From positions 1 through 45,299 of the forward strand of contig CANMTR010000017.1 in the NCBI GenBank assembly GCA_947500825.1: a stretch of DNA of 45,299 nt, in the 5' to 3' direction. The stretch's first letter is position 1. Each line of letters opens with the position of its first letter. Origin of the DNA: an uncultured Paracoccaceae bacterium (GTDB lineage: Bacteria; Pseudomonadota; Alphaproteobacteria; Rhodobacterales; Rhodobacteraceae). Positions 32,929 through 41,819 of this stretch are shown piece by piece. Position numbers and translations under genes: made by a program. The notes under the pieces are model-generated. The model was given only the letters and a program-made list of their open reading frames with translations, was not told the origin of the DNA and did not search any database.

Positions 32929-33950
32929 GTTCGCAAGCGAAAGCAATCAGCCTGCGTATTGCGCAGACCATTCCCGTCCTTCTCGGGGTGGTCATCATCA
33001 GCTTCGTTCTCACCCGGGCTCTTCCCGGCGACCCGGCGGCGTATTTCGCCGGGGTCATGGCAGATGCCAATTCCATCGAAGCCACGCGTGAGGCGCTCGG
33101 GTTAGACAAGCCCATGATACAGCAGTTCTTCCTCTACGTGGGGGACATGCTTCAGGGCGATCTGGGGCGCTCGATCAGTACCGGACGCCCGGTTGCGACG
33201 GACCTCGCAGAGCGGCTTCCCGCATCCCTGGAACTGACGCTCACTGCGCTCGTCCTTTCGTGCCTGATCGCCGTTCCTCTGGGCATCTGGGCGGCGGTAC
33301 GACAAGGATCGTGGGTGGATCACTTGTGCCGTGTGCTCGTAACCGCTGGCGTATCACTACCGACCTTCTTCACCGGCGTCCTTCTGATCTACGTCTTCTA
33401 CTACCTGCTCGGCTGGGCGCCGTCGCCGTTGGGGCGGCTTGACTTCTTATACCTCTCGCCGCCTCGCGTAACTGGTTTTTATCTGATCGACAGTCTCCTC
33501 GCGCGGGACATGGAGGTATTCTTCGCCTCGCTGCGCCAGCTCGCCTTGCCGGGTATAACGCTGGGCCTCTTCACCCTTGCCCCAATCGCGCGCATGACGC
33601 GCGCCGCCATGCTTACCGCATTGTCGTCGGACTATCTCCGCACGGCGCGCGCCGCCGGTCTCGGACCACGCAAGGTGCTCTACGGCTACGCGTTCCGCAA
33701 TGCGCTGCTGCCAGTGGTGACCACACTCGGAATGGTGTTCTCCTTCGTACTGGGTGCCAATGTCCTTGTGGAGAAGGTCTTCGCCTGGCCAGGGATCGGG
33801 TCGTACGCCGTCGAGGCACTGGTCGCCTCGGACTACGCCGCCGTGCAGGGGTTCGTTCTGGCAATGGCGCTCCTCTTCGTCTTTCTCAACCTGCTGATCG
33901 ACCTGAGCTACGCGCTGATCGATCCCCGTATTGGATTTACCGAGAAATGA
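32925..33950 (+). CDS. ABC transporter permease, DppB type
   Basis: 341 residues with six membrane helices. The conserved N-terminal TIPVLLGVVIISFVLTRALPGDP and the EAA loop (ARAAGLGPRKVLYGYAFRNALLP, about residue 240) mark a DppB/OppB-like permease. The start appears to be TTG at 32925, overlapping the SBP stop (TTGA), with translational coupling likely. It pairs with the DppC-type permease downstream. Confidence 0.9.
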   Translation: MSSQAKAISLRIAQTIPVLLGVVIISFVLTRALPGDPAAYFAGVMADANSIEATREALGLDKPMIQQFFLYVGDMLQGDLGRSISTGRPVATDLAERLPASLELTLTALVLSCLIAVPLGIWAAVRQGSWVDHLCRVLVTAGVSLPTFFTGVLLIYVFYYLLGWAPSPLGRLDFLYLSPPRVTGFYLIDSLLARDMEVFFASLRQLALPGITLGLFTLAPIARMTRAAMLTALSSDYLRTARAAGLGPRKVLYGYAFRNALLPVVTTLGMVFSFVLGANVLVEKVFAWPGIGSYAVEALVASDYAAVQGFVLAMALLFVFLNLLIDLSYALIDPRIGFTEK

Positions 33951-34813
33951 GCCAGTCCATAGATATCCGAACCGGTGGCTGGTCGCATTTCGTCTACGTA
34001 TTGCGCGACAATCCCGTTACACTTGTCTCCTTCGGGCTATTCGCAGTCTTTGCAATATCCGCGGTCTTCGGTCCCGCGCTGGTCCCTTACGATCCGCTTG
34101 CGACGAATGCCACAAGCGCTCTGCAACCACCAAGCTGGGATCATTGGTTTGGAACCGACAACCTCGGGCGCGACGTATTCTCGCGCGTGATCGTCGCAAC
34201 GCGGCTCGATCTGACGATCTCGATACTCGCCGTCGCGATCTCCTTCTTCATCGGTACGGTCTTGGGCGCGATTGCGGGATATTGGGGCGGGTGGTGGGAT
34301 ATCGTGCTCAACCGTCTCTTCGATACGATCATGGCCTTTCCACTCTTCGTGTTGGCTATGGGGATCGTCGCCGCGCTCGGAAATTCGGTGGAGAACATCA
34401 TCTACGCCACCGCGATCATCAATATCCCCTTCTACGCACGGCTGGTGCGCGCCGAGGTCAACGTGAGGCGCGATGCCGGATTCGCACGTGCGGCCCGCCT
34501 TGCGGGAAATTCGCATCCCCGCGTGGTCGCGTTCCACATTATCCCGAACGCCCTTCCGCCGATGATGGTGCAGGTTTCGCTGAACCTCGGATGGGCAATC
34601 CTGAACGCGGCCGGCCTTTCCTTTATCGGCCTCGGTGTTCGCCCACCGACGCCGGAATGGGGAATCATGGTGGCGGAAGGGGCGAACTTCATCGTTTCTG
34701 GCCAGTGGTGGGTCGCCCTGTTTCCCGGCCTCTGGCTGATGCTCGCGGTTTTCACCTTCAACCTGATGGGCGACGGATTGCGTGATCTGGTCGATCCCCG
34801 TCGGAGGACCTGA
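33947..34813 (+). CDS. ABC transporter permease, DppC type
   Basis: 288 residues. It has the OppC N-terminal segment (VLRDNPVTLVSFGLFAVFA) and GTDNLGRDVFSRVIVATRLDL, the diagnostic DppC motif. The EAA loop is DAGFARAARLAGNSHPRVVAFHIIPNA and the C-terminus reads LMGDGLRDLVDPR. Start and previous stop overlap (ATGA). It forms the membrane channel with the DppB-type subunit. Confidence 0.92.
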   Translation: MSQSIDIRTGGWSHFVYVLRDNPVTLVSFGLFAVFAISAVFGPALVPYDPLATNATSALQPPSWDHWFGTDNLGRDVFSRVIVATRLDLTISILAVAISFFIGTVLGAIAGYWGGWWDIVLNRLFDTIMAFPLFVLAMGIVAALGNSVENIIYATAIINIPFYARLVRAEVNVRRDAGFARAARLAGNSHPRVVAFHIIPNALPPMMVQVSLNLGWAILNAAGLSFIGLGVRPPTPEWGIMVAEGANFIVSGQWWVALFPGLWLMLAVFTFNLMGDGLRDLVDPRRRT

Positions 34814-34816
34814 CCC

Positions 34817-36460
34817 ATGCTGTCGATCAAGAACCTCGCGGTGGATTTCCGGACCCGCCGCGGCACCGTCGAGGCGGTGCGGGGCATCAGTTTCGACGTT
34901 GCCGCCGGCGAGACCTTGGGCATCGTGGGTGAGAGTGGCTCCGGCAAGTCCGTGACCTCGTACGCCCTCATGCGGATACTCGACGCCGGGGGCCGGATCT
35001 CGGCAGGGGACGTCGTCTACGGCGGGATGGACTTGCGCCGTGCTCATGAGCGCGACATGCGGGACATTCGAGGCCGGGAGATCTCGATGATCTTTCAGAA
35101 CCCGCGCGCGGCCCTCAACCCGATCCGCAAGGTAGGCCGGCAGATCGAGGACGTGCTTCGCCAGCACGGCCGCGCGACGCGCCAGGATGCGCGAGAAAAG
35201 GCCATTCGGGCGCTTGAGGACGTGCGCATCGCCGATGCAGAGGCACGATACGAGGCGTATCCCTTCGAACTGTCCGGCGGCATGTGCCAACGCATCGTGA
35301 TCGCCGTCGCACTGGCCTGCGATCCGCGCCTGCTGATCGCCGACGAGCCGACCACCGGGCTCGACATCACCACGCAGAAAGCGGTGATGGATCTCAGCCG
35401 CGACCTCATCCGGGCGCGCGGCATGTCCTCCATCCTCATCACCCACGATCTCGGTCTCGCAGCCGAGTACTGCGACCGCCTGGCGGTGATGAAGGACGGC
35501 GAGATCGTCGAGACGGGACTGGCAGCGGAAGTCTTTGCAAACCCCTGCCATTCCTACACCGTGCAGCTTGTCGCGGCGACCCCGCGGCCGGGGGTGCATG
35601 TCCGGGATCTTCTGCCGGCCAGGGCGCGCAGCCCGCTGCCGCCGCACGAAGTAGGGCAGGGGGCCTTGGTCGCGGTCAGGGGACTGACCAAGACCTATGC
35701 GGGCAAGTCCGGCCCCGTCCATGCCGTGCGCGGGATCGATTTCGACCTTCTCGAAGGGCAAAGCGTCGGGCTGGCGGGGGAGTCGGGGTGTGGCAAATCC
35801 ACCACGTCTGAGATGCTGGTCCGACTGCTCGATCCGACCGCAGGCACGATCCTCTTCGAGGGAGAGGATATCGGCGGGGTGCCCGCCGACGCCTTCACGC
35901 GCGATAAGCGACGCGGTGCGATCCAGATGGTGTTCCAAGACGCAACCGACAGCCTCAATCCGCGTCACACGGCCCGCAACGCTATCGCCGAACCGCTGCG
36001 GCGTTTGGGCGGTATGAAGGCGGCCGAGCGCGACTCGCGGATCGTCGAACTCGCCGATCTGACCGGTTTACCCGGCCGGCTTCTGGACCGCTTTCCCCAT
36101 CAATTGTCTGGTGGTCAGAAGGCCCGTGTCGGCATCGCGCGGGCGATCGCGCTCGACCCGAAATTCCTCATCCTGGACGAGCCGACTGCTGCGCTCGACG
36201 TCTCCATACAGGCTGTCGTGTTGAACTTGTTGGCCGATCTGCGCGCGCGTCTGGGCATGACCTATCTATTCGTCAGCCACGACCTGAACGTCGTTCGCCT
36301 GCTTTGCGACCATGTCATCGTCATGAAGGCCGGCGAAATCGTCGAGAATGGCCCAGTCTCACGAGTGATGACTGCACCGTCGCATCCCTACACGCGCGCA
36401 CTTCTGAGCGCCGCGCCGACGTCCTGCGATTCCCTGTCGCGAACCGAGGCCGCCGAATGA
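34817..36460 (+). CDS. ABC transporter ATP-binding protein, fused DppD-DppF type
   Basis: 547 residues with two complete nucleotide-binding domains in one chain. The first has Walker A GESGSGKSVTS, signature LSGGMCQRIVIA and Walker B LLIADEPTTGLD. The second has GESGCGKSTTS, LSGGQKARVGIA and LILDEPTAALD. Each half is followed by an oligopeptide-transporter C-terminal segment (HSYTVQLVAATPRPG, HPYTRALLSAAP), confirming the DppD and DppF types. It energises import through the two permeases. It starts 3 bp after the permease stop and ends 40 bp before the hydrolase gene. Confidence 0.94.
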   Translation: MLSIKNLAVDFRTRRGTVEAVRGISFDVAAGETLGIVGESGSGKSVTSYALMRILDAGGRISAGDVVYGGMDLRRAHERDMRDIRGREISMIFQNPRAALNPIRKVGRQIEDVLRQHGRATRQDAREKAIRALEDVRIADAEARYEAYPFELSGGMCQRIVIAVALACDPRLLIADEPTTGLDITTQKAVMDLSRDLIRARGMSSILITHDLGLAAEYCDRLAVMKDGEIVETGLAAEVFANPCHSYTVQLVAATPRPGVHVRDLLPARARSPLPPHEVGQGALVAVRGLTKTYAGKSGPVHAVRGIDFDLLEGQSVGLAGESGCGKSTTSEMLVRLLDPTAGTILFEGEDIGGVPADAFTRDKRRGAIQMVFQDATDSLNPRHTARNAIAEPLRRLGGMKAAERDSRIVELADLTGLPGRLLDRFPHQLSGGQKARVGIARAIALDPKFLILDEPTAALDVSIQAVVLNLLADLRARLGMTYLFVSHDLNVVRLLCDHVIVMKAGEIVENGPVSRVMTAPSHPYTRALLSAAPTSCDSLSRTEAAE

Positions 36461-36500
36461 GACCGGGCTTCATCCAAAACTCCAGCAGCCGGACCGATGC

Positions 36501-38279
36501 ATGAAAGACCAGACCGACCGCCCACTCGCCGCGTTGCGCTTCACCCTGCCAGATCTGCGCGCCGCGTTCGCCGACGGCTTGCCCGCTCGCGCGGTCATGG
36601 AAGAGGCGCTGGCGCGGATCGCGGCCGTAGGCGACCCGGGCATCTTCCTCCACCGTCTTCCCGACGCGGAACTCCTGGCAGCGGCGGACGCACTCGGCGG
36701 GCGTGATCCTGCGAAACCACTTTGGGGCATCCCGTTCGTAGTAAAGGACAATATCGACGTGGCCATGATGCCGACGACGGCTGGCTGCCCGGCCTACGCC
36801 TACACACCGGTCGAGGACGCCTTCGTCGTCGCGCGCCTGCGAGCAGCGGGCGCCATCCCGCTGGGAAAGACCAATCTAGACCAGTTCGCGACCGGACTTG
36901 TAGGTACCCGAAGCCCCCATTCCCCCCCCTTGAACGCCCTCGATCCGGAGATCGTGCCTGGCGGTTCCTCCTCCGGCTCGGCCGTCGCGGTCGCGCACGG
37001 GATCGTTCCCTTTGCCCTTGGGACAGATACGGCGGGATCAGGCCGCGTACCCGCGGCGCTCAACGGCATCGTGGGGTTGAAGCCGTCGCTTGGTGCCTTG
37101 TCCGCGTCCGGCGTCGTTCCGGCCTGCCGCACGCTCGATACGATCTCGATCTTCGCAACCGAGATCGCCGACGCACACGAAGTATTTCGAATCGCCGCCG
37201 CTTACGATCCTGCGGACGCCTATTCTCGCGCGATCCCGTCCCCCGCGCTCGCTGCCCCGCTCCCCGCACCGCGTATCGCGATCCCCGACCCTCAGAGCTT
37301 GATGACCTTTGGCGACACCGTTCAGGCAGACGCCTTCGCAGGGAGCTGCGCCGCGCTTGCCGCGTCAGGAGCGCGAGTTGAGGAAATCGACTTCACGCCG
37401 TTCTACGACGTGGCCCGGATGCTCTATGAAGGTGCGTGGCTGGCGGAACGCCTGACAGTTATCGAGGAGCTTTTGGCACGCGACCCCCAAGCGGTACATC
37501 CCGTGACGCGGAAGGTCGTCGAACCCGCCGCCGGCATGAGCGCAGCGGACGCATTCCGAGGCATCTACCGCCTGGCGGAGCTGCGACGGGTTTGCGAGCC
37601 TACCCTCGGAACTTACGACATACTCTGCGTTCCGACGATCCCGACCTTCTACTCCATGGCTGAACTCGCCGAAGATCCGCTCGTCCCGAACGCGAATCTA
37701 GGGACCTACACGAATTTCGTGAATCTTCTTGACCTATGTGCGCTCACCGTCCCGACGGGTGCCCGATCAGACGGCCGCCCAGCGAGCGTGACGTTGATCG
37801 GCCCTTCCGGCGCAGATGCCAAACTAGCGTCGGAAGCACTTCGCCTACTTACCCACGGTCAAGACAAGCACGCGAAAGCCAGCGCAGAGCCATCGGAATT
37901 GACGATCGCGGTTTGCGGGGCGCATATGTCAGGCCTCCCTCTCAATTCCAGCCTCACGGCGCGTGGTGGGCGGTTTCTCGAGAGCATTCGCACGGCTCCG
38001 GCTTACCGGTTCTATGCATTGGCAGGCGATCCACCTGCGAGACCCGGCCTAGTAAGGGAAACTGACGGGGCATCGATCGGCTTGGAGCTTTGGGCACTGC
38101 CGCTGCCCCAAGTTGGAAAATTCTTATCAGAAATACCCGCCCCGCTTGGCCTCGGCCGCGTTAGTCTAGAAGACGGTCGAGACGTGACGGGCTTCGTCTG
38201 TGAGGCGATCGAGACTCCGCAGGCAAGAGATATAACGTCTTTTGGAGATTGGCGCAGTTACCTTGCATCGCTCGGTTGA
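36501..38279 (+). CDS. atzF: Allophanate hydrolase (AtzF type)
   Basis: 592 residues. The N-terminal amidase-signature domain has the Ser-cisSer-Lys triad at K82 (VVKDNID), S156 (PGGSSSGSAVAVA) and S180 (GTDTAGSGRVPA), each exactly nine positions before the AtzF residues K91/S165/S189. A C-terminal domain of about 130 residues (from SELTIAVCGAHMSGLPLNSSL to the end) is the allophanate-hydrolase C-terminal domain. It hydrolyses allophanate to carbamate-type products, finally two ammonia and CO2, feeding nitrogen. It follows the ABC importer by 40 bp. No urea carboxylase, biuret hydrolase or cyanuric-acid gene is adjacent, so the source of allophanate is unclear. Confidence 0.92.
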   Translation: MKDQTDRPLAALRFTLPDLRAAFADGLPARAVMEEALARIAAVGDPGIFLHRLPDAELLAAADALGGRDPAKPLWGIPFVVKDNIDVAMMPTTAGCPAYAYTPVEDAFVVARLRAAGAIPLGKTNLDQFATGLVGTRSPHSPPLNALDPEIVPGGSSSGSAVAVAHGIVPFALGTDTAGSGRVPAALNGIVGLKPSLGALSASGVVPACRTLDTISIFATEIADAHEVFRIAAAYDPADAYSRAIPSPALAAPLPAPRIAIPDPQSLMTFGDTVQADAFAGSCAALAASGARVEEIDFTPFYDVARMLYEGAWLAERLTVIEELLARDPQAVHPVTRKVVEPAAGMSAADAFRGIYRLAELRRVCEPTLGTYDILCVPTIPTFYSMAELAEDPLVPNANLGTYTNFVNLLDLCALTVPTGARSDGRPASVTLIGPSGADAKLASEALRLLTHGQDKHAKASAEPSELTIAVCGAHMSGLPLNSSLTARGGRFLESIRTAPAYRFYALAGDPPARPGLVRETDGASIGLELWALPLPQVGKFLSEIPAPLGLGRVSLEDGRDVTGFVCEAIETPQARDITSFGDWRSYLASLG

Positions 38280-38325
38280 GCGCCTTTAGTTCCATCCGGC
38301 TTTTCGGCCTTTTCGATACTTAAAC

Positions 38326-39372
38326 CGGGGTTGTTGCAAAAAGCGGACTGAAGACATGCTTCCGCCTTTTTCCGGCGGGTCAAGACACATGAACGATTTT
38401 GACGGTGCTTGAGGGCTGAGAAGCGGTTCATGAGAGCGATGCGTATGTGAACTTCGGCGGTCAGAGGGTCGGGGTCTCGTGCGGCGGTGCGCTCCCCGAA
38501 AGCCTGGAGCCACCGCATCCTGGCTTCGACCCGGCTTCGCTTGCGGTAGCCTGTCCAGCGTTTTGAGAACGCCCTACCGTCTTGGCGCGCAGGGTCTCGT
38601 TTCAAACCCGGCCCGCCGGGCCATCCTCTTTCCACGGCCGGCCGTTCTTGCGGATCGGCATGATCGGAGCGGCCCGCCGGCTGGGGATGGCCGTGTAGCA
38701 GCGGCGGGTATCGTAGGCGCCATCGGCCGTCACCGTGGGGATCGGCTCGTCCCCAGGGGTTTGATCGAGCAGATCGGGGGGACGGGGCTGTCGCCGTTGC
38801 GGCTCGGGGTGAACTCCACGGCGCGCATGTCGGAGGTCGCCGGGTCCATGGCCAGGTGGACCTTGCGCCCCTGAGGGCGCCCTCGCCCCCCCCGTGTTTG
38901 CGGGCCTGCCACTCACCGTCGCCGAGGAACTGGATGCCGGTGCTATCGAGGAGCAGGTTCAGCGGGCCCTTGGACCGACGATCGAGGATTTGGATCATCC
39001 GCATCTTCTACCTGCGACAGAGCGTCGAAGCGTCCGGTACTGGCCAGTCGAGCGCGGCCTGCTGCAAAGGGCTGTCCACCATCCCGGCGGTCTGTCGCAC
39101 CGGGAGCACGGAAAAGCATCTTGATCGACAGGCAGACCTAGATCGCCGCGTCAGAGAAGGCGGGTGGCCGACCAGGCCTGCATTCACCCGGTGCGAGCCA
39201 AGTCGTGTCCCTGTCGAGCCGGACGGGGTAAGCCGCGCTTCTTGAGCGCGGCGTTTTAGCGGGACCAGTTTGTCGTGCGGTGGCGGGCGGGTGACGGCTT
39301 GCTCATACCGCCCTCCTAACCTCATGGCTCCGGGCCGTGAATCTTTCCCCAGAAGATTTAGGCAACGACGCC
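38326..39372 (-). mobile_element. Decayed IS5-family (IS903-like) insertion sequence, copy 3
   Basis: About 1.05 kb, the standard IS903 size. The left end GGGGTTGTTGCAAAAAG (38327) and the inverted right end GGCGTCGTTGCCTAAATC (from 39372) match in their GTTGC cores. It lies 47 bp beyond atzF. Unlike copies 1 and 2 it carries no palindromic inserts, so it shows the ancestral arrangement. Confidence 0.7.
38380..39306 (-). pseudogene. IS5-family transposase, multiply frameshifted
   Basis: Starts at 39306 with SKPSPARHRTTNWSR followed by an early stop. Fragments continue with ALDWPVPDASTLCRR, LLLDSTGIQFLGDGEW, KVHLAMDPATSDMRAVEF, TVTADGAYDTRRCYTAI, then KRSRVEARMRWLQAFGER and IRIALMNRFSAL. At least three frame changes separate them. 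The end near 38380 is approximate. This copy is useful as the uninterrupted reference for insert A. Confidence 0.8.
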
Positions 39373-40037
39373 GTATCGCCCGCGATATCCCAGGGTAGAA
39401 CGAGATGGGTTGCCTTCGAAGCCGTCGGTTTCTCGAGGTTGCAGTATCGGTCAGCAATCCCTCGGGCTGCCGGCAGGATCGCCCCCATATGCGTACTTTG
39501 CCCGGTTTGCCTTTGCCATACCCCGAGCTCGTCCCGGTCCCGCCATGACCTGGAGCAGAGACCTGGCCAATGTGGATCTTCAGCCTCCGATCCTCGCGCT
39601 TTGCATGCCGGGCCGAGGCGATGCGCTTGATCACGCTATATGGCGAGGAGGGTGTACGCGTGCCGCGGAACGGGGCGAACGAGGCGCTCCGCGATGATCC
39701 GGAGGGCCTCGCGGGGGCGGAAGATGCCAAGGCCGTGGGCCACCTCGTCGAGCGGCAGTTCGGGGTCCGCCGACAGCCGGATACGGCGTTACGCTGGCTG
39801 GAGGAGCAAGCCGGGTCCTGCCGTGGAGCGGGCAGGGCAGGGACCCCGGCGGCGCAGCGTCTCCGGTAAACAGAGCGACAGGACGGGCATATCGGCTGGC
39901 GCGGTGACCTCGCCACCACGCTCGATGCCGAGGGAACCCTGACTTGAAGAGAGCGCGGGACACGTTCAGTGTGCTCCCCGCACCGTCCGGCGGTTGTTTC
40001 CTCGATAATTCCTCTCGCTCTTAGGAAGGACCCCGCC
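39373..40037. other. Region between IS5 copy 3 and the helicase gene; contains repeat copy B, no gene recognised
   Basis: 665 bp. The only recognisable content is the dispersed repeat at 39629-39804 and, at the end, AGGAAGGA (40023-40030), the ribosome-binding site of the helicase. Frames through the middle lack known domains. Confidence 0.4.
39629..39804 (+). repeat. ~175-bp dispersed direct repeat, copy B
   Basis: Aligns with 29120-29297 in the same orientation. Here one plus frame is clean over the repeat: MRLITLYGEEGVRVPRNGAN, then EALRDDPEGLAGAEDAKAVG, then HLVERQFGVRRQPDTALRWL. The encoded family is not one I recognise. The two copies bracket the toxin-antitoxin, LysR/ABC/AtzF and IS5-copy-3 segment. 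Confidence 0.5.
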
Positions 40038-41798
40038 GTGAACATCGAAGCGCCGCGCAGCCCGTCGTTCTTCGACAGCCACGTCCAGCGCTGCGAGGGG
40101 ATCCTGACAGGAGACGTCGGGATCGGCACGGTCGTCGGGAAGCTTCGGGCCGTCCTCGAGCGTGAAGATCCGGGCAAGCGGCCGGCGATCCTCAAGCGCG
40201 CCGCAATCCGCGAGCGTGCGCCGTTCCGGGATCTCGCGGCGCAGGCCATCGACCGCACTCTGCCGGCGGTGGAGCATGACGCCCCGAGGTCGGGTCTGGA
40301 CGTGAACAGGGGGCTTTTGGACTTCGTGTCCCTCGTGTCGCCCAATATCCGTCTGCGGGCGCGGGCCGGGTCGGGCAAGTCGACCGCGATCGTCATCAAG
40401 TGCGACTTCCTGGTGAACGGTCTGGGCGTGCCGCCCGGAGCCATCCAGATCCTCACGTTCAACAGGAGTGCGGTGGACGATCTCGTCTCCAAGCTCCACG
40501 CAACCCTCGGACCCGAGACGGGCGGCAGGATCGGGGTGAACACCTTCCACAGTCTCGCCTACCACGTGTTGAAAAGCTTTCCCGAGACCCGCGAAAGGAC
40601 GCTCGTCTTCCGGGAGGAGGATCGCAGCCAAAAGGACCAGCTGTCCGATCTCGAGAGGACCGTGCGCGCCGAGACGACGCCGCGGGATCTCAAAGCATAC
40701 AAGGATCGCTATGAGGGGACCACCTTCGGCTTCATGACCAAATTTCCCGACTTCGACAGGTCGGTGAGGGAGTTCGTGACGGGGGCGTCGTCTCTCTACC
40801 GCGCCCGCCGCGGGACGCCGGGGCGGGCGAAGAGGACACCTGTCACAAGTCATCTTTCCCGCGTTGTCGAGGCCTACGAGAAACGCCTCGACGAGACGGG
40901 CGTGTTCGACGGCGAGGCGGGCATGCGCGAGGCCGCGCGGATCCTGTCCGGCGCGGAGGACATACCGAGGTTCAACCGGCTGACCGGCGCGCTGCAGTTT
41001 CTCTTCGTCGACGAGTACCAGGACTTCTCGGCCGCCTTCGAGGAGCTGACGCAGGGCGTGATGGCGCGGAATCCCGATTGCGTGCTCAATGCGGTGGGCG
41101 ACGACTGGCAGTCGATCAACGCCTTCATGGGCGCTGATCTGTCCTTCTTCGACGGGTTCAAGACACGCTACCCCGCCGCGCTCAACCTTCCCTTGCACAC
41201 GAATTGGCGCTGCGGGCGGCGTATCGTGGAGCTGGGCAACCGCGTAATGAAACCCGACACCGGCCACGAAGCCGTCGCGGGGCTTTCCCGCGAGGGCAGG
41301 ATTCGCGTGAAGACCGGAGACATCAGCCAGTTCGGTCGCAAGAAGGAAGAGTGGCATGAGGAGGCCCGGGCTTTCCTCGAGCGCCAGGTCGCGACGATGG
41401 CGCGCCATGCCTGGGAGGAAGACGCCCGTGCCGGCCGGGCCCCGGGGTCGATGGTCCTCCTCGCGGCCAGGAACAAGCCGTTCGGCCGCTCCATAGGCGC
41501 CTTCGCGCGGGCGATCGACAGCCCGGAAGGCGCGAGTGTCGAGGCGAGTACATCGCACGGGTCCAAGGGGCGCGAATGGGACCACGTCATCCTGCTCGAC
41601 GGGATCTCCTCCCTCTACCCGGGAGAGCACCCGGCGGACCCCGTCCAGCGGGACATGATAAGCCGTGACGAGAAGGATGCCGAAGGCCACCGGCTGCTCT
41701 ACGTCGCCGTCACCCGGGCGAAGCGGTCCCTCGCCATCCTGGCCCCCACGGACCTGCACCCGAGGCTCGAGGCCGCGCGGGGTCTGGGGGCGCTGTAA
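40038..41798 (+). CDS. UvrD/Rep-type superfamily 1 DNA helicase (stand-alone)
   Basis: 586 residues from a GTG with AGGAAGGA 7 nt upstream. All core SF1A motifs are present: Walker A RARAGSGKST (K114), QILTFNRSA (Ia), LFVDEYQDFS (II), VGDDWQSINAFMGA (III), HTNWRCGRRIVELGN (IV), STSHGSKGREWDHVILLDG (V) and RLLYVAVTRAKRSLAIL (VI). A ~100-residue N-terminal segment precedes the helicase core and has no family I recognise. It is shorter than UvrD/PcrA (about 720), lacking part of the accessory domains. No partner nuclease or toxin gene is adjacent. Such lone helicases occur in accessory DNA and in some phage-defence loci; the function here is open. Confidence 0.88.
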   Translation: MNIEAPRSPSFFDSHVQRCEGILTGDVGIGTVVGKLRAVLEREDPGKRPAILKRAAIRERAPFRDLAAQAIDRTLPAVEHDAPRSGLDVNRGLLDFVSLVSPNIRLRARAGSGKSTAIVIKCDFLVNGLGVPPGAIQILTFNRSAVDDLVSKLHATLGPETGGRIGVNTFHSLAYHVLKSFPETRERTLVFREEDRSQKDQLSDLERTVRAETTPRDLKAYKDRYEGTTFGFMTKFPDFDRSVREFVTGASSLYRARRGTPGRAKRTPVTSHLSRVVEAYEKRLDETGVFDGEAGMREAARILSGAEDIPRFNRLTGALQFLFVDEYQDFSAAFEELTQGVMARNPDCVLNAVGDDWQSINAFMGADLSFFDGFKTRYPAALNLPLHTNWRCGRRIVELGNRVMKPDTGHEAVAGLSREGRIRVKTGDISQFGRKKEEWHEEARAFLERQVATMARHAWEEDARAGRAPGSMVLLAARNKPFGRSIGAFARAIDSPEGASVEASTSHGSKGREWDHVILLDGISSLYPGEHPADPVQRDMISRDEKDAEGHRLLYVAVTRAKRSLAILAPTDLHPRLEAARGLGAL

Positions 41799-41803
41799 GT
41801 CAC

Positions 41804-41819
41804 GGGGCCGGACGGCCCC
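41804..41819 (+). terminator. Possible terminator hairpin after helicase gene
   Basis: GGGGCC and GGCCCC around the loop GGAC, 5 bp after the stop codon. No U-tract, so weak support. Confidence 0.35.
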
